Positions 19,001 to 27,264 of a stretch of 64,000 nt of DNA are shown here, piece by piece; positions within the stretch are counted from its first letter, which is position 1, and each line of letters begins with the position of its first letter. Origin of the DNA: Christensenella sp034926635 (GTDB taxonomy: Bacteria; Bacillota; Clostridia; Christensenellales; Christensenellaceae); assembly GCA_034926635.1 (NCBI GenBank), contig JAYFQX010000024.1:27354-91353 (forward strand). Reading direction: 5' to 3'. The notes under the pieces were generated by a model that was not told the DNA's origin, made no database searches, and saw only the letters and a list, made by a program, of their open reading frames with translations. The position numbers and the translations under genes were made by a program.

Positions 19001-22000
19001 CCGCTGCCAGGGGAATCGGCATTACCACCGCCCCGTGCAACAATATGACCTCCTGTAATCGTCACGGCGTCCGCAGTATGTCCCTGTGGGGTAAAAACTT
19101 CTTGTCCCGTATTTACTACGCCGCCAGAGCCAATGCCGGCAGCGCCACCGCCGCCCGTTGCTTTCACATAATAATCAAGATTTGGCGTTGTTGTCAGGTA
19201 AAAATTTAACCTGCTTGCAGCTCCGTCGATTCCCCCGCCGATCCCCGCGCCGCCTTCGCCGCCATTCGCGGTAATTTTACTTTTCCCCCGCGCATAAAAA
19301 CCGTCAAAATCTGCTCCGCGACCTCCCCAGCCGTTTGCACCTCCGCCAATTCCTGCCGCGTGATAACCGCCTGTCGCAGCTACCTCGCTATCCGTGATCT
19401 GGATGCTGTCCGAAATACGACCGCCCATACCACTGCCGATCCCCGCGCCGCCTTCGCCGCCATTTGCCGTTACCTTAGAATTGTCTGTAATATAAATTCC
19501 CTCAACCTTTGTGTTCCACATCGTAGTGATCGATGAGGTATCTCCGCCACTGCCGATTCCTGCGGCATATTTTCCACCGGTCGCCGTGACCTCGCTGTTT
19601 TTAATTGTAATTTTTCCTGCGCATTCTCCCCGGCCACCGCCGATTCCCGCGCCGCCATCCGCCGTATTTGCGCTGACCGCAGCAACTACACTGTTCGTGA
19701 TCGTAATATCGCCGACGGATGTATCAAACCCACCGCCGATTCCCGCGCCGCCGTTTGCGCCGTTCGCCGTTACCTGACTATTGGAAATAATGATATCTCC
19801 CATATCTCCACCGTAATATTCCACGATCGTTTTGGATGTACCCCAGCCAGCGGTACCAATGCCTGCCGCGCCGTTCACGCCTTTGGCATTTACCGTAGAA
19901 TCTTTGATGGTAATTGCGTCCACACTTCCCCATGTGCCGCTGCCGATCCCCGCCCAATTTTCATTTGGTGCGGTGCTTGCGGTTGCGGTTATATTACTAT
20001 TTTCAATCGTAATCGATTGGATGCTGTTGGGCGTACTGAGATGATTGGGGTATGAAGAGCTCCCTATCGTTCCGCCGCTGTATTCGCTGTTTTTTATTTC
20101 AATTACATCAACTGTTCCGCCATAACCCGCACCGATCCCAGGACCATATTTATCGCTCCCATATGCGTAAATTTCACAGTTATCAATACTGATCTTTTTG
20201 ACCGTACCGGTTGCGGTACCGTTGTGCTCCCCGCCGCCAACTGCTGCGGCATATCCGTCTGCCCAGAGACTGAGCACCGCATTTGTAATAGAAATATTGC
20301 CGCCGGTCGCTCTTCCGCTCCCAATGGCAGCTGCGCCGTTTCTTCCTTTTCCCTGAACGGTGTGCGCCTTTGCGTTGATGATAAGCATACGTCCCAAATT
20401 CCCTACGATTGTGATTTCTCCAGACTGCGAATTTTTTCCCGCGCCAATGCCTGCGCCGTGTACGCCGCCCGTTGCGTTGATCGTCGCGTCCCCCGAAAGA
20501 TATATCCTCCCGGAATCTCCGTTCCCGCCGCCGATCCCTGCACCGTTTTCTCCGCCCTTCGCCGTAATACTTCCTCCGTTCATCGCAATGGAAATATCAC
20601 CCGCCGAGTGATTTGCGCTGCCGATCCCAGCGCCGTTATTGCCGCCTGTTGCCGTGATGGTCAATGCTTTTGTCGCCACTATATTCAAACCGGAAACCGT
20701 GCCGTCGTCACTGCCGCCGATCCCTGCACCGTTTTCTCCGCCCTGCGCCGTGATGTTCCCTCCTGAAATCGTGAGACCACTGAGATCCCCACCGTTACCC
20801 GCGTTTACGTTATCTCCCGCGCCGATTCCTGCGGAGTTTTTACCACCTGTCGCCCGGATCACTCCTCCGGAGATCGTAATATTTGACATAGATGCATCTC
20901 TACCCGAGCCAATTCCCGCGCCTTGCGATCCGCCTATTGCCGTAATATCTCCCCCCGAGATGATGATATTGGAGCAATCGCCGCCTTCGCTGCCGATACC
21001 AGCGCCGTTTTCTCCGCCTGTTGCCGTGATAATGCCACTGGAAATGGTAATGTTTTCAACTTTTCCACCTTCGCTGCCACCGATACCTGCCGCATGATAG
21101 CCGCCTTTCGCCGTAACGGTACCGCCGGAAATAACAATTCCATAGGTCTCACCGCCTGACCCCGTGCCAACCGCATCGCCCGCGCCGATCCCCGGCGCAA
21201 ACTTTCCACCCTGCGCTGTTATATTCCCTTTTTTAATCGTTAAGTTATAAAGCGTTCCATCACGCCCCGCGCCGATCCCCGGCGCGCTGTATGCTCCCGT
21301 TGCGTTGATCGTCATGGTTCCGTCGATCACCAAATCGGACATATCCTCGTCATAATTTCCGCCAATGCCTGCACCACCGTATTCCACACCGCCGCCATGC
21401 GCAGTCAATGTACCTTGTCCCGCGATCGTAACATGTGCACCGTTTTCTACGCATAAGCCTGCATATCCCCAATTCTTACCAATTCCATGCTCGTTTCCGC
21501 CGTATAAATAATTTTCTGCGGACACGTTATCTTTTCCAATATAAATCATCGCATACGATCCGGATTTTACCGTAAGAGGCGACGCTTCCTTGCTGTCGCC
21601 GTCGTTATCTTTGTGCAGATTGATATTCACGCCGTTAAGGTCCACCTGTACCGGCTGCTGCGCACTTCCGCCGGAAACAGTAATGTGATTGGATTCACTG
21701 GAACCCGTAATGCGGTAAAGCGTGTTTGCATCATTACACGTTAAATTTCCAGAGCCAATATCAAGCGGCGTTTCCGTCCCCAGCGGGATCACTTCCAGAC
21801 TTAATGGTTCCTCTTCCGCTGGTGTCGCAGGTAGAGAAGCACTCGCAGAGGCAGACGAACCAACCGTTTCCTTTTCTTTCGTCGAAAAAGAAGCCGTTGG
21901 CTGTGGCGTAGCGGAAGGCGACGCAGAGGGGAACGGCTCCGCGCTCTGCTCTGTTGAAGCGACAGGCGCAGGCTCCGTCTGCGTGACTTGAGATGGCTCC

Positions 22001-22104
22001 CCGGAAACTTCCTGTGCGCTTGCCATCTGAAATGGCATCAAAGTTAATACCAAAGTCATCGATAATAAAAACGCCAATATTTTTTTGCTCTTTTTCTTTT
22101 TCAT
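16036..22104 (-). CDS. Giant sortase-anchored surface protein with about 25 Gly-rich repeats
   Basis: Predicted cell-wall protein of 2022 residues. Signal peptide at about 1-30 (ending ASAQE), then a Ser/Pro/Glu-rich stretch (30-100). From about 200 to 1050 there are roughly 25 units of about 30 residues, each containing a GAGIGGG-like turn next to segments such as ITISGGxITAxGG; this spacing suggests a parallel beta-helix. The second half holds Ig-like/MBG-type domains (KTYDG, KTYGD, NYSLILQNGTIAV, NYSVTT segments). The C-terminus has SPQTDD, a hydrophobic helix and KERKKSTK, a variant LPxTG sorting signal. Likely an adhesin or polysaccharide-binding protein; ligand unknown. A TATAAT (22157-22152) lies upstream. 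Internal repeats make assembly errors possible. Confidence 0.9.
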   Translation of the reverse strand: MKKKKSKKILAFLLSMTLVLTLMPFQMASAQEVSGEPSQVTQTEPAPVASTEQSAEPFPSASPSATPQPTASFSTKEKETVGSSASASASLPATPAEEEPLSLEVIPLGTETPLDIGSGNLTCNDANTLYRITGSSESNHITVSGGSAQQPVQVDLNGVNINLHKDNDGDSKEASPLTVKSGSYAMIYIGKDNVSAENYLYGGNEHGIGKNWGYAGLCVENGAHVTIAGQGTLTAHGGGVEYGGAGIGGNYDEDMSDLVIDGTMTINATGAYSAPGIGAGRDGTLYNLTIKKGNITAQGGKFAPGIGAGDAVGTGSGGETYGIVISGGTVTAKGGYHAAGIGGSEGGKVENITISSGIITATGGENGAGIGSEGGDCSNIIISGGDITAIGGSQGAGIGSGRDASMSNITISGGVIRATGGKNSAGIGAGDNVNAGNGGDLSGLTISGGNITAQGGENGAGIGGSDDGTVSGLNIVATKALTITATGGNNGAGIGSANHSAGDISIAMNGGSITAKGGENGAGIGGGNGDSGRIYLSGDATINATGGVHGAGIGAGKNSQSGEITIVGNLGRMLIINAKAHTVQGKGRNGAAAIGSGRATGGNISITNAVLSLWADGYAAAVGGGEHNGTATGTVKKISIDNCEIYAYGSDKYGPGIGAGYGGTVDVIEIKNSEYSGGTIGSSSYPNHLSTPNSIQSITIENSNITATASTAPNENWAGIGSGTWGSVDAITIKDSTVNAKGVNGAAGIGTAGWGTSKTIVEYYGGDMGDIIISNSQVTANGANGGAGIGGGFDTSVGDITITNSVVAAVSANTADGGAGIGGGRGECAGKITIKNSEVTATGGKYAAGIGSGGDTSSITTMWNTKVEGIYITDNSKVTANGGEGGAGIGSGMGGRISDSIQITDSEVAATGGYHAAGIGGGANGWGGRGADFDGFYARGKSKITANGGEGGAGIGGGIDGAASRLNFYLTTTPNLDYYVKATGGGGAAGIGSGGVVNTGQEVFTPQGHTADAVTITGGHIVARGGGNADSPGSGAGIGGGARKGVLQNLMISGGYVEAYSGNGDACDIGHGGRGGVDPLISDKDFTIIGGTVIADEWSDETTPQISGGSVSANLKNVKNGSGTRVYRTTLTLAREANALVEKLTTLDNGYGTRDIFSDENKKISLYLPQSEEKAAWADITLTGEKRHYYGTTTTDGNGILKMDGTVSFQNLAEQPVAGNDFVMDLDDSMLAGWKFDFSAALAAHVVETTQSTSPGAQVKLHADAFGNYVVYAQGQQNQDDAVYWSLQGEYHGNITVMQGSISIVENPSKTYDGQVVFDPQVKKNGDGAVTYAYYAGEASQGTLLPGAPKDAGTYTAVATMAKSERYTQAVSDPLTFTIEKCDVTIGLFASGSGTSAKVTASVMGALDTSGSIRFTIKNDETGNEQVETIAITQSGSGYSASVDFERVAAADYTVRAEYIAGDPDNYQCTNSPQTQTYEKNKAFREITVSEIGAKTYGDIPFNLNVTSEDSLSTDAYSYEVVYDEFPNLEDAVAVDGEGRVTVQNAGLAFLKITLTDPTGLYYNDAVAYVRIPVLRAPLHVASYASMGGNRITQMEYGTLDTLSYGLNYTAEDFKNGDTVEDFNNGCGTLSATPLIETLVVSDAPYEIGIAKNGADFVIAGKTYHNVFVSRNYSLILQNGTIAVTPAQLTIRANDVQAKWNTQPEYPYTLDSLVPWDTEESVFSVLPQTTLDTGQTGGKAYGELEPGEYPDAITVTEGTQNINIFGKENYSVTTVSGDLQVGKADAALELTVRSKVYDGNSAEISTTTADGYDGTVQVSYYRVEADAQIASIPALEARPQSMKPVTEPPVGAGVYYAEATVQETGHYTADIDGKYFIIQKASPNPEIPNLPNLEMKDGLTLQDQQLPTGWTWIVPEKTLAVGEIRALAEYTPEDTNNYHSVYRYLNFNVIEKTPDPSDPTDPSQPVAPDNGNNGGSDGGGINGEKSPQTDDYSQTILWLVLLLTAGATIGICFLKERKKSTK

Positions 22105-22172
22105 CTGCGCTGCTCCTGTTTTAACGAATATCCAAATAAAGATTCAATATTATTATAGCATTACACCGATAC

Positions 22173-22210
22173 AAAAAAAGCAACCCGATATCAAAATGAA
22201 ATACCCGGTT
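22173..22210 (-). terminator. Imperfect terminator after the FkbM methyltransferase gene
   Basis: Minus strand: AACCGGGTAT pairs with ATATCGGGTT (one mismatch and one G-T wobble), then GC and seven Ts. It lies 28 nt after the FkbM stop codon and just before the -10 region of the giant surface protein gene. Confidence 0.55.
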
Positions 22211-22237
22211 TAAACGTTGTGGTTTTACACGCTTTGT

Positions 22238-23320
22238 TCACACGAAATAATAGTTGATATCCCATGCGGGCAAGCACGGGTTATGCCGTAAATAAACATG
22301 ATAATCATCCCTCATTCCGCGAATAAGAGATGGAATTTGGAACAAGTCGCCGTTTCTATGATAGGCAGATACCATCAATTTTGGTTTACACCGTCCAATG
22401 GTCTTTTTTGCACCCAAAAGCGCTTCCTTTTCCATACCTTCGACATCAAATTTTATATAGGATACCTGTTTATCCTCAAGCAAGTCATCCAGTTTATGTG
22501 CCTGCACTGTTTTTCCGGCGCCGCCACTTGCGGCAGAATTCCTGCCCCCGCGCTGTGCAAAAACAACCTGTGTATTCCGGTCGCTTGCTGCATACGGATA
22601 GCACGTTACATTTGTCATTCCGGCGGTATTGGCGCAGAGCTTTTTATAATTACGCGCATCCGGTTCCAATGCCAAAATAGAGCTGCAGTTGCCCGCATAA
22701 TCCAAAAACGCATGGATCGTATCCCCTGTGTATGCGCCTACATCTACGTAGTTTTCCGTATCCGTAAGCTGCAGAATGTTCTTCTGCGCCTCGCGCACAT
22801 CGCTCTCGCATTCGCGCAAATAACGGATTTTCCCGCTGATTTTAAAATCAATAATATTGCAAAAAACGCGACGAGACCATTCGTCTTCCAGCATGCCGTA
22901 AGCTGTCTTGAATTCCGACTCATGCTTCAAAAAATATGTTCTGTCAAAAACGCCGCTTTTTCCCGCGGCGACCGGGACATCCGGTGCATATAATTCTTGT
23001 TCCGCTGCGATTTTTTCGACGTGTTCCATTACTTCCGATAGATGTGTGCCAAACGCCAAAAGAACTATCATCGCGGCATAGCGCGCTTTTGCTTCCTTGT
23101 AATTGACGACAGGATAACCGCGGAAATTCTGCCCGCGACAAAACGCATCGCTTGCAAACACCCCGTCCACTACGATCTTACGTCGCGCCGCCTCGTTCAA
23201 TATTTTTTCGGCGCCATCTCCCATGCCATATAATACAATTTTTTTCCTTGTACATTGCAAACGTTCCCAAATCGAAACCGTTTCTTTTAACCCTGTCATT
23301 TCCTTATCCCAACGTTCCAT
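22238..23320 (-). CDS. FkbM-family methyltransferase with N-terminal Rossmann-like domain
   Basis: SAM-dependent methyltransferase of 360 residues. The C-terminal 200 residues fit the FkbM family: NYVDVGAYTGDTI (SAM motif I), ILALEPDARNYKKL (motif II) and VSYIKFDVEGMEKEALLGA. The first 130 residues (KKIVLYGMGDGAEKILNE...VVDGVFASD) look like the nucleotide-sugar-type Rossmann domain often found before FkbM in glycan-modifying proteins. Stop and start share a base with the ABC-F gene upstream (TAATG), so the two are translationally coupled. Probable O-methylation of a surface sugar or small molecule; the substrate is unknown. Confidence 0.88.
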   Translation of the reverse strand: MERWDKEMTGLKETVSIWERLQCTRKKIVLYGMGDGAEKILNEAARRKIVVDGVFASDAFCRGQNFRGYPVVNYKEAKARYAAMIVLLAFGTHLSEVMEHVEKIAAEQELYAPDVPVAAGKSGVFDRTYFLKHESEFKTAYGMLEDEWSRRVFCNIIDFKISGKIRYLRECESDVREAQKNILQLTDTENYVDVGAYTGDTIHAFLDYAGNCSSILALEPDARNYKKLCANTAGMTNVTCYPYAASDRNTQVVFAQRGGRNSAASGGAGKTVQAHKLDDLLEDKQVSYIKFDVEGMEKEALLGAKKTIGRCKPKLMVSAYHRNGDLFQIPSLIRGMRDDYHVYLRHNPCLPAWDINYYFV

Positions 23321-25209
23321 TATTGCTCAAGCGAAAGCCATTCTTCCAGCAACGTTTCATGTTTTGCCTTAATTTCTTCCAGCAATGCACAATTTTCGTT
23401 TAATAATTCGTAATCCGCCGGATTCTCACTGATCTGCCGATTTAATTCCTTTTCACGTTCTTCCAATTCGGTAATCTCTTTTTCCACTGCCGAAATACGT
23501 CCGCGGCGCTTTGCCTCTTCTGCCCTCTTTTGTTTCGGGTTTTTGGGCGACGGTACAGAAGATTTTTCTTCCGCTGCTCCTTGCTCCTGCGCAGCTACCG
23601 TTTGCTGTATCGCCTTTTTTTCCTGATATTCGTCAAAGCTTCCTTCGTATTCCCTTAGATTCCCGTCTTCAATCTCATATACTTTTTGTGCAAGCGCATT
23701 GATAAAATACCTATCGTGGGAAACAAACAACAGCGTACCCTTATACTCGCGCAGCGCTTGTTCCAACGCCTCCCGCGCCGGCAAATCCAAATGATTGGTC
23801 GGTTCATCCAAAATCAAAACGTTATAGGCGTCGCACATCAAAAGCGCAAGCCCTACTTTTGCACGTTCCCCACCCGACAGATCTCCGATTCTTTTAAAAA
23901 CATTTTCACCCGTGATCAGCACGCGCCCCAACATGCCGCGCGCACCATATTCCAGCAGCGATGGATATGCGTCCCATATTTCAGCAAGAACTGTCTTGGT
24001 GGGCGTCATATTTTTGTTTTCCTGGTCATAATACCCGACTACCGTATTTTTCCCAAACACAATATCCGGATCCCCCGCGTTTTTTGACGCAGCGTAAATC
24101 CTTTTAACAAGCGTAGATTTTCCCGTACCGTTTGCGCCGATCACCGCCGCTTTTTGTCCGCGCTTCAATTCCATGGAGACATGCTCCGCCAGCTTTTTTT
24201 GCTCTTCCCCTACAAGTAGCGGCGTATCCGTCACTGTCAGAATGTCGGTAACAGGTCTTAAGTTGAAATCGAACGAAAATGACGGCGTCTTTACATGGGT
24301 ACGCGGCTTCTTGATCCGCTCCATGCTGCTCAGCTTCTTCACTCTGCTTTGTGCACTTTTCGCTGTGGATGCGCGCGTCAAATTCCGCGCGACGTAATCT
24401 TCCATGTGCGCGATCTGCCGGGATTGTTTTTCATATTCCTTTAATTGAAAAGAAACATACTCTGCTTTGAGCTGTTTATATTGCGTATAATTCCCTTTGT
24501 ATTCGGTTAGCTCTGCGTCCTCTACTTCCCAGATACGCTCTGCCAGCCTGTCGAGAAAGTAACGGTCATGCGATACGATCAATACCGCTCCCTTATAAGC
24601 ATTCAGGTAATCCTCCAGCCATACAAGAGTTTTAAAATCAAGGTGGTTGGTCGGCTCGTCCAAAATCAGCAGCTCCGGTCCTGTGAGCAGCAGCTTTGCG
24701 ATGGCAAGTCTTGTTTTTTCCCCTCCCGACAATGTTGCGATATTTGTTTCATAAGATTTATCGGCAAATCCCATACCATTCAATATCTTTTTAATATTAA
24801 CTTCAATCTGATACCCGTCTTTTGCTTCAAATGCCGCCTGCGCATCCGCATATCCCTTCTGCAGACGAACAGACTGCGGATCGGCCTTCATTGCGCGCTC
24901 GATCTTCCGCATCTTTTCCCCTGCGGCGATCGCATCGGCAAACACACTTCGCATTTCTTCTATGATAGTGTTCTCCGCGACAAGACCGCTGTTTTGTTCC
25001 AGATACCCAATAGAAAGATCGGATTTATGGATTACATTACCTTCTTCAGGGCGAAGCCGCCCGGTCAGCGTATTAAGCAGCGTAGTTTTCCCCGCGCCAT
25101 TTGCGCCAATCAAGCCAATGCGTTCCCCTGCGTTAATATTCGCCGTAATATGTTCCAGTATGACCGCGTCGCCATAGGCGACTGTTACGTCTGCAAATGA
25201 TGCCAGCAT
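23320..25209 (-). CDS. ABC-F family ATPase
   Basis: Soluble tandem ATP-binding protein of 629 residues acting on ribosomes in known members. Two ABC modules are visible: Walker A GANGAGKTT (about 36-44) and GANGTGKST (about 359), signatures LSGGEKTRLA and LSGGERAKVG, and two ILDEPTNHLD Walker B boxes. The linker between the modules is charged and helical (the P-site tRNA interaction motif region), and the C-terminus (about 535-629) is a coiled coil. No membrane segments. Own promoter at 25244-25272. Members rescue stalled ribosomes or protect against ribosome-targeting antibiotics; which applies here cannot be told from the sequence. Confidence 0.95.
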   Translation of the reverse strand: MLASFADVTVAYGDAVILEHITANINAGERIGLIGANGAGKTTLLNTLTGRLRPEEGNVIHKSDLSIGYLEQNSGLVAENTIIEEMRSVFADAIAAGEKMRKIERAMKADPQSVRLQKGYADAQAAFEAKDGYQIEVNIKKILNGMGFADKSYETNIATLSGGEKTRLAIAKLLLTGPELLILDEPTNHLDFKTLVWLEDYLNAYKGAVLIVSHDRYFLDRLAERIWEVEDAELTEYKGNYTQYKQLKAEYVSFQLKEYEKQSRQIAHMEDYVARNLTRASTAKSAQSRVKKLSSMERIKKPRTHVKTPSFSFDFNLRPVTDILTVTDTPLLVGEEQKKLAEHVSMELKRGQKAAVIGANGTGKSTLVKRIYAASKNAGDPDIVFGKNTVVGYYDQENKNMTPTKTVLAEIWDAYPSLLEYGARGMLGRVLITGENVFKRIGDLSGGERAKVGLALLMCDAYNVLILDEPTNHLDLPAREALEQALREYKGTLLFVSHDRYFINALAQKVYEIEDGNLREYEGSFDEYQEKKAIQQTVAAQEQGAAEEKSSVPSPKNPKQKRAEEAKRRGRISAVEKEITELEEREKELNRQISENPADYELLNENCALLEEIKAKHETLLEEWLSLEQ

Positions 25210-25243
25210 ATTGTTTCCTTTTTCTTCAATAGATTCCTAAGAG

Positions 25244-25272
25244 AGTATAGCATAACCATGCCTTCCAATCAA
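25244..25272 (-). promoter_or_regulatory. Promoter of the ABC-F gene
   Basis: Minus strand: -35 TTGATT (25272-25267), 17-bp spacer, -10 TATACT (25249-25244), about 35 nt before the ATG. A plus-strand TATAAT (25305-25310) in the same gap is probably the -10 box of the ydcF-like gene, with a poor -35. Confidence 0.72.
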
Positions 25273-25339
25273 ACATTTCCCTTCCGTTGCAGTTTGTTTC
25301 GCGGTATAATATGTAAAAAGCGAGCCTCGGAGGTTGCAT

Positions 25340-26080
25340 ATGATGGCAGATCAACTACAAAAGGATATCAACACCATCTCCTGTTTTCTCGCAAAACGCG
25401 ATATCCCGGAATTATCAGCACAGGCGCTTTTGAATTTTGCGGGAATTCGGCAAACAGACGTTTTGTTTGCTCTTGGCTGCGAGGTCATTCCTGTTATCAA
25501 ATGTGCTGCAAACGCGGCAAAAAAAGGGTTATGCAAATACATCGTTTTTAGCGGAGGCATCGGACATTCCACCCAAAACCTTGTACACACCGCAAAAACT
25601 TTATATGGTGAGCATTGCGCAGACATGCCGGAAGCGGAAATCATGGCGCTTCTGGCCATAAATCATTTTGGGGTTGACCCGTCTATGGTCATTACCGAAG
25701 GTTCTTCCACTAACACCGGTGAAAATATCATGTTTTCTTTAAAGACATTAAAAAAACGCGACATCCCCGTCACCAGTGCACTGCTGATGCAGGATCCTTT
25801 TATGCAGCTGCGCAGCGCCATGACGTTTAAAAAGTATTCGCCTGCAACCGTTCTCATCAGCTATGCTCCTTTTATCCCCTATGCGGGTATGCCGTGCGGT
25901 AGTGTAAACGGCTTATGGTCCCGGGAACGTTTTTCCGAATTCCTGATTCGTGAAATTCCGCGCCTGCGCGATGATGAAAACGGTTACGGTCCTAACGGCG
26001 CGGGTTTTATCAGTCATATAGATATCCCTGCCGAGGTAGAGGAAAGCTATACCCGGCTGTGCCACGCCTTTGAACAATAG
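25340..26080 (+). CDS. YdcF family protein (DUF218)
   Basis: 246-residue member of the YdcF/SanA/ElyC-like DUF218 family, without a clear transmembrane segment, so probably cytoplasmic like E. coli YdcF. Family features are VLFALGCEVIP, YIVFSGGIGHST (the glycine-rich SGG loop) and TEGSSTNTGENIMFS. CGGAGG lies 6 nt before the ATG at 25340; a TTG two codons upstream touches the ribosome-binding site and is rejected. Biochemical role unknown; E. coli YdcF binds S-adenosylmethionine in vitro. Convergent with arcC across a strong terminator. Confidence 0.88.
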   Translation: MMADQLQKDINTISCFLAKRDIPELSAQALLNFAGIRQTDVLFALGCEVIPVIKCAANAAKKGLCKYIVFSGGIGHSTQNLVHTAKTLYGEHCADMPEAEIMALLAINHFGVDPSMVITEGSSTNTGENIMFSLKTLKKRDIPVTSALLMQDPFMQLRSAMTFKKYSPATVLISYAPFIPYAGMPCGSVNGLWSRERFSEFLIREIPRLRDDENGYGPNGAGFISHIDIPAEVEESYTRLCHAFEQ

Positions 26081-26087
26081 TTTATTC

Positions 26088-26134
26088 CGAAGATAAAAAA
26101 TACCGGACGATCATGTCCGGTATTTTTATCTTCG
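26088..26134. terminator. Bidirectional terminator between the ydcF-like gene and arcC
   Basis: Long stem of about 20 bp (CGAAGATAAAAAATACCGGAC / GTCCGGTATTTTTATCTTCG) with a 6-nt loop, T-rich on both strands. It ends the agmatine operon and the ydcF-like gene. Confidence 0.92.
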
Positions 26135-26137
26135 ATT

Positions 26138-27073
26138 TCAATCTTCCTCGATCAGTGTCCCGCTTTTTCCTTCCAGCGCAAGCGGCGCCTTTTCAAGCGA
26201 ACCGATCAATGCCTTGCGACCCTTTCTGCTTTTTGCAAATTCACAGGCAGCCTGCACTTTAGGGAGCATGCTTCCCGGCGCAAATTGGTTTTGCTGTATA
26301 TATTCTTGCGCTTTTTTCGGCGTCATCCGCTTAATTTCTTCCTGATCGGGCTTTCCAAAATTAACGCACACTCTATCTACTGCCGTCAAAATAAACAGAT
26401 AATCCGCATGCACCAGCTCTGCCAGTTTTTCAGCGGCAAAATCTTTATCAACCACAGCCGCAACGCCATGATATCCCGTTTCCGTCTTAATGACCGGAAT
26501 TCCACCGCCGCCACCTGCAATAATAACTTCTTTGTCACTGATTAAGGTGTCCAGCGTCATATACTCATAAATACTAACCGGTTTTGGGGACGCCACCACA
26601 CGGCGCCAGCCTCTGCCCGCATCTTCCACATACTTGCATCCTGTCTCTGCCATCAGCTTTTTTGCAGTTTCTTCATCATAAAAACCACCAATCGGCTTGG
26701 TAGGATTCTGAAACGCCGGATCATCGGGATCTACAATGACCTGCGTAAGCATCGTAATTACGGGCGTATCTTCATAACCATTCGCTACAAGCTCAGCGTC
26801 GATCGCCTGCTGCAGGTGATAACCGATATATCCCTGGCTCATTGCCGTACATTCGGCAAGGGGCATCATCGGCGTATACCCTTCTTCGTACCCTTTTTCA
26901 AAAGCCAGATTGATCATCCCGACCTGCGGACCATTCCCATGGCAGACAATGATATCATTTCCGGCTGCAATGAGCGGGACAATTGCCTTTGCCGCTTCCC
27001 TTACTTTTTCTATTTGTTCCTCCGGTGTGTTGCCAAGCGCATTTCCACCCAGAGCGATTACCATTCTACTCAT
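26138..27073 (-). CDS. arcC: Carbamate kinase
   Basis: Transfers phosphate from carbamoyl phosphate to ADP, giving ATP, CO2 and ammonia: the energy-yielding last step of agmatine catabolism. 311 residues, normal for the family. Motifs are VIALGGNALG at the N-terminus, CHGNGPQVG, ECTAMSQGYIGY, IAGGGGGIPVI and the C-terminal FAPGSMLPKVQAA. AAGGCGG precedes the ATG by 8 nt. Last gene of the ptcA-permease-aguA-arcC operon, separated from aguA by 190 nt that hold a large stem-loop. Confidence 0.96.
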   Translation of the reverse strand: MSRMVIALGGNALGNTPEEQIEKVREAAKAIVPLIAAGNDIIVCHGNGPQVGMINLAFEKGYEEGYTPMMPLAECTAMSQGYIGYHLQQAIDAELVANGYEDTPVITMLTQVIVDPDDPAFQNPTKPIGGFYDEETAKKLMAETGCKYVEDAGRGWRRVVASPKPVSIYEYMTLDTLISDKEVIIAGGGGGIPVIKTETGYHGVAAVVDKDFAAEKLAELVHADYLFILTAVDRVCVNFGKPDQEEIKRMTPKKAQEYIQQNQFAPGSMLPKVQAACEFAKSRKGRKALIGSLEKAPLALEGKSGTLIEED

Positions 27074-27177
27074 ATTGTTTACCGCCTTTTTTCGGATTTT
27101 TAGGAAATAAAACGAAAACCAAATTTGCCTTCGTATTATCTTGCCTTATCCAATACAATTTCCCCGCTAAAAATTTT

Positions 27178-27220
27178 GTGCTGGGGCAAGGAAAAAAATT
27201 TGTCTTTCCTGCCCCGGCAC
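27178..27220. repeat. Stem-loop between aguA and arcC
   Basis: Arms GTGCTGGGGCA (27178-27188) and TGCCCCGGCAC (27210-27220) pair, with GGAAA/TTTCC extending the stem inside. On the minus strand it is followed by AAAATTTTT, so partial termination or message processing between aguA and arcC is possible. This 190-nt gap holds no gene. Confidence 0.75.
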
Positions 27221-27264
27221 AGTTTGTAAAATGATGATCCTAATTTTCTAAAAACACCGTCATC

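Noticed and set aside
18900..21400. Dense short GC-rich repeats, at first glance like a CRISPR or minisatellite array
   Set aside because: They are in frame with the 2022-residue surface protein on the minus strand and encode its GAGIG turns; spacing and sequence vary as expected for protein repeats, and there are no constant repeat-spacer units.
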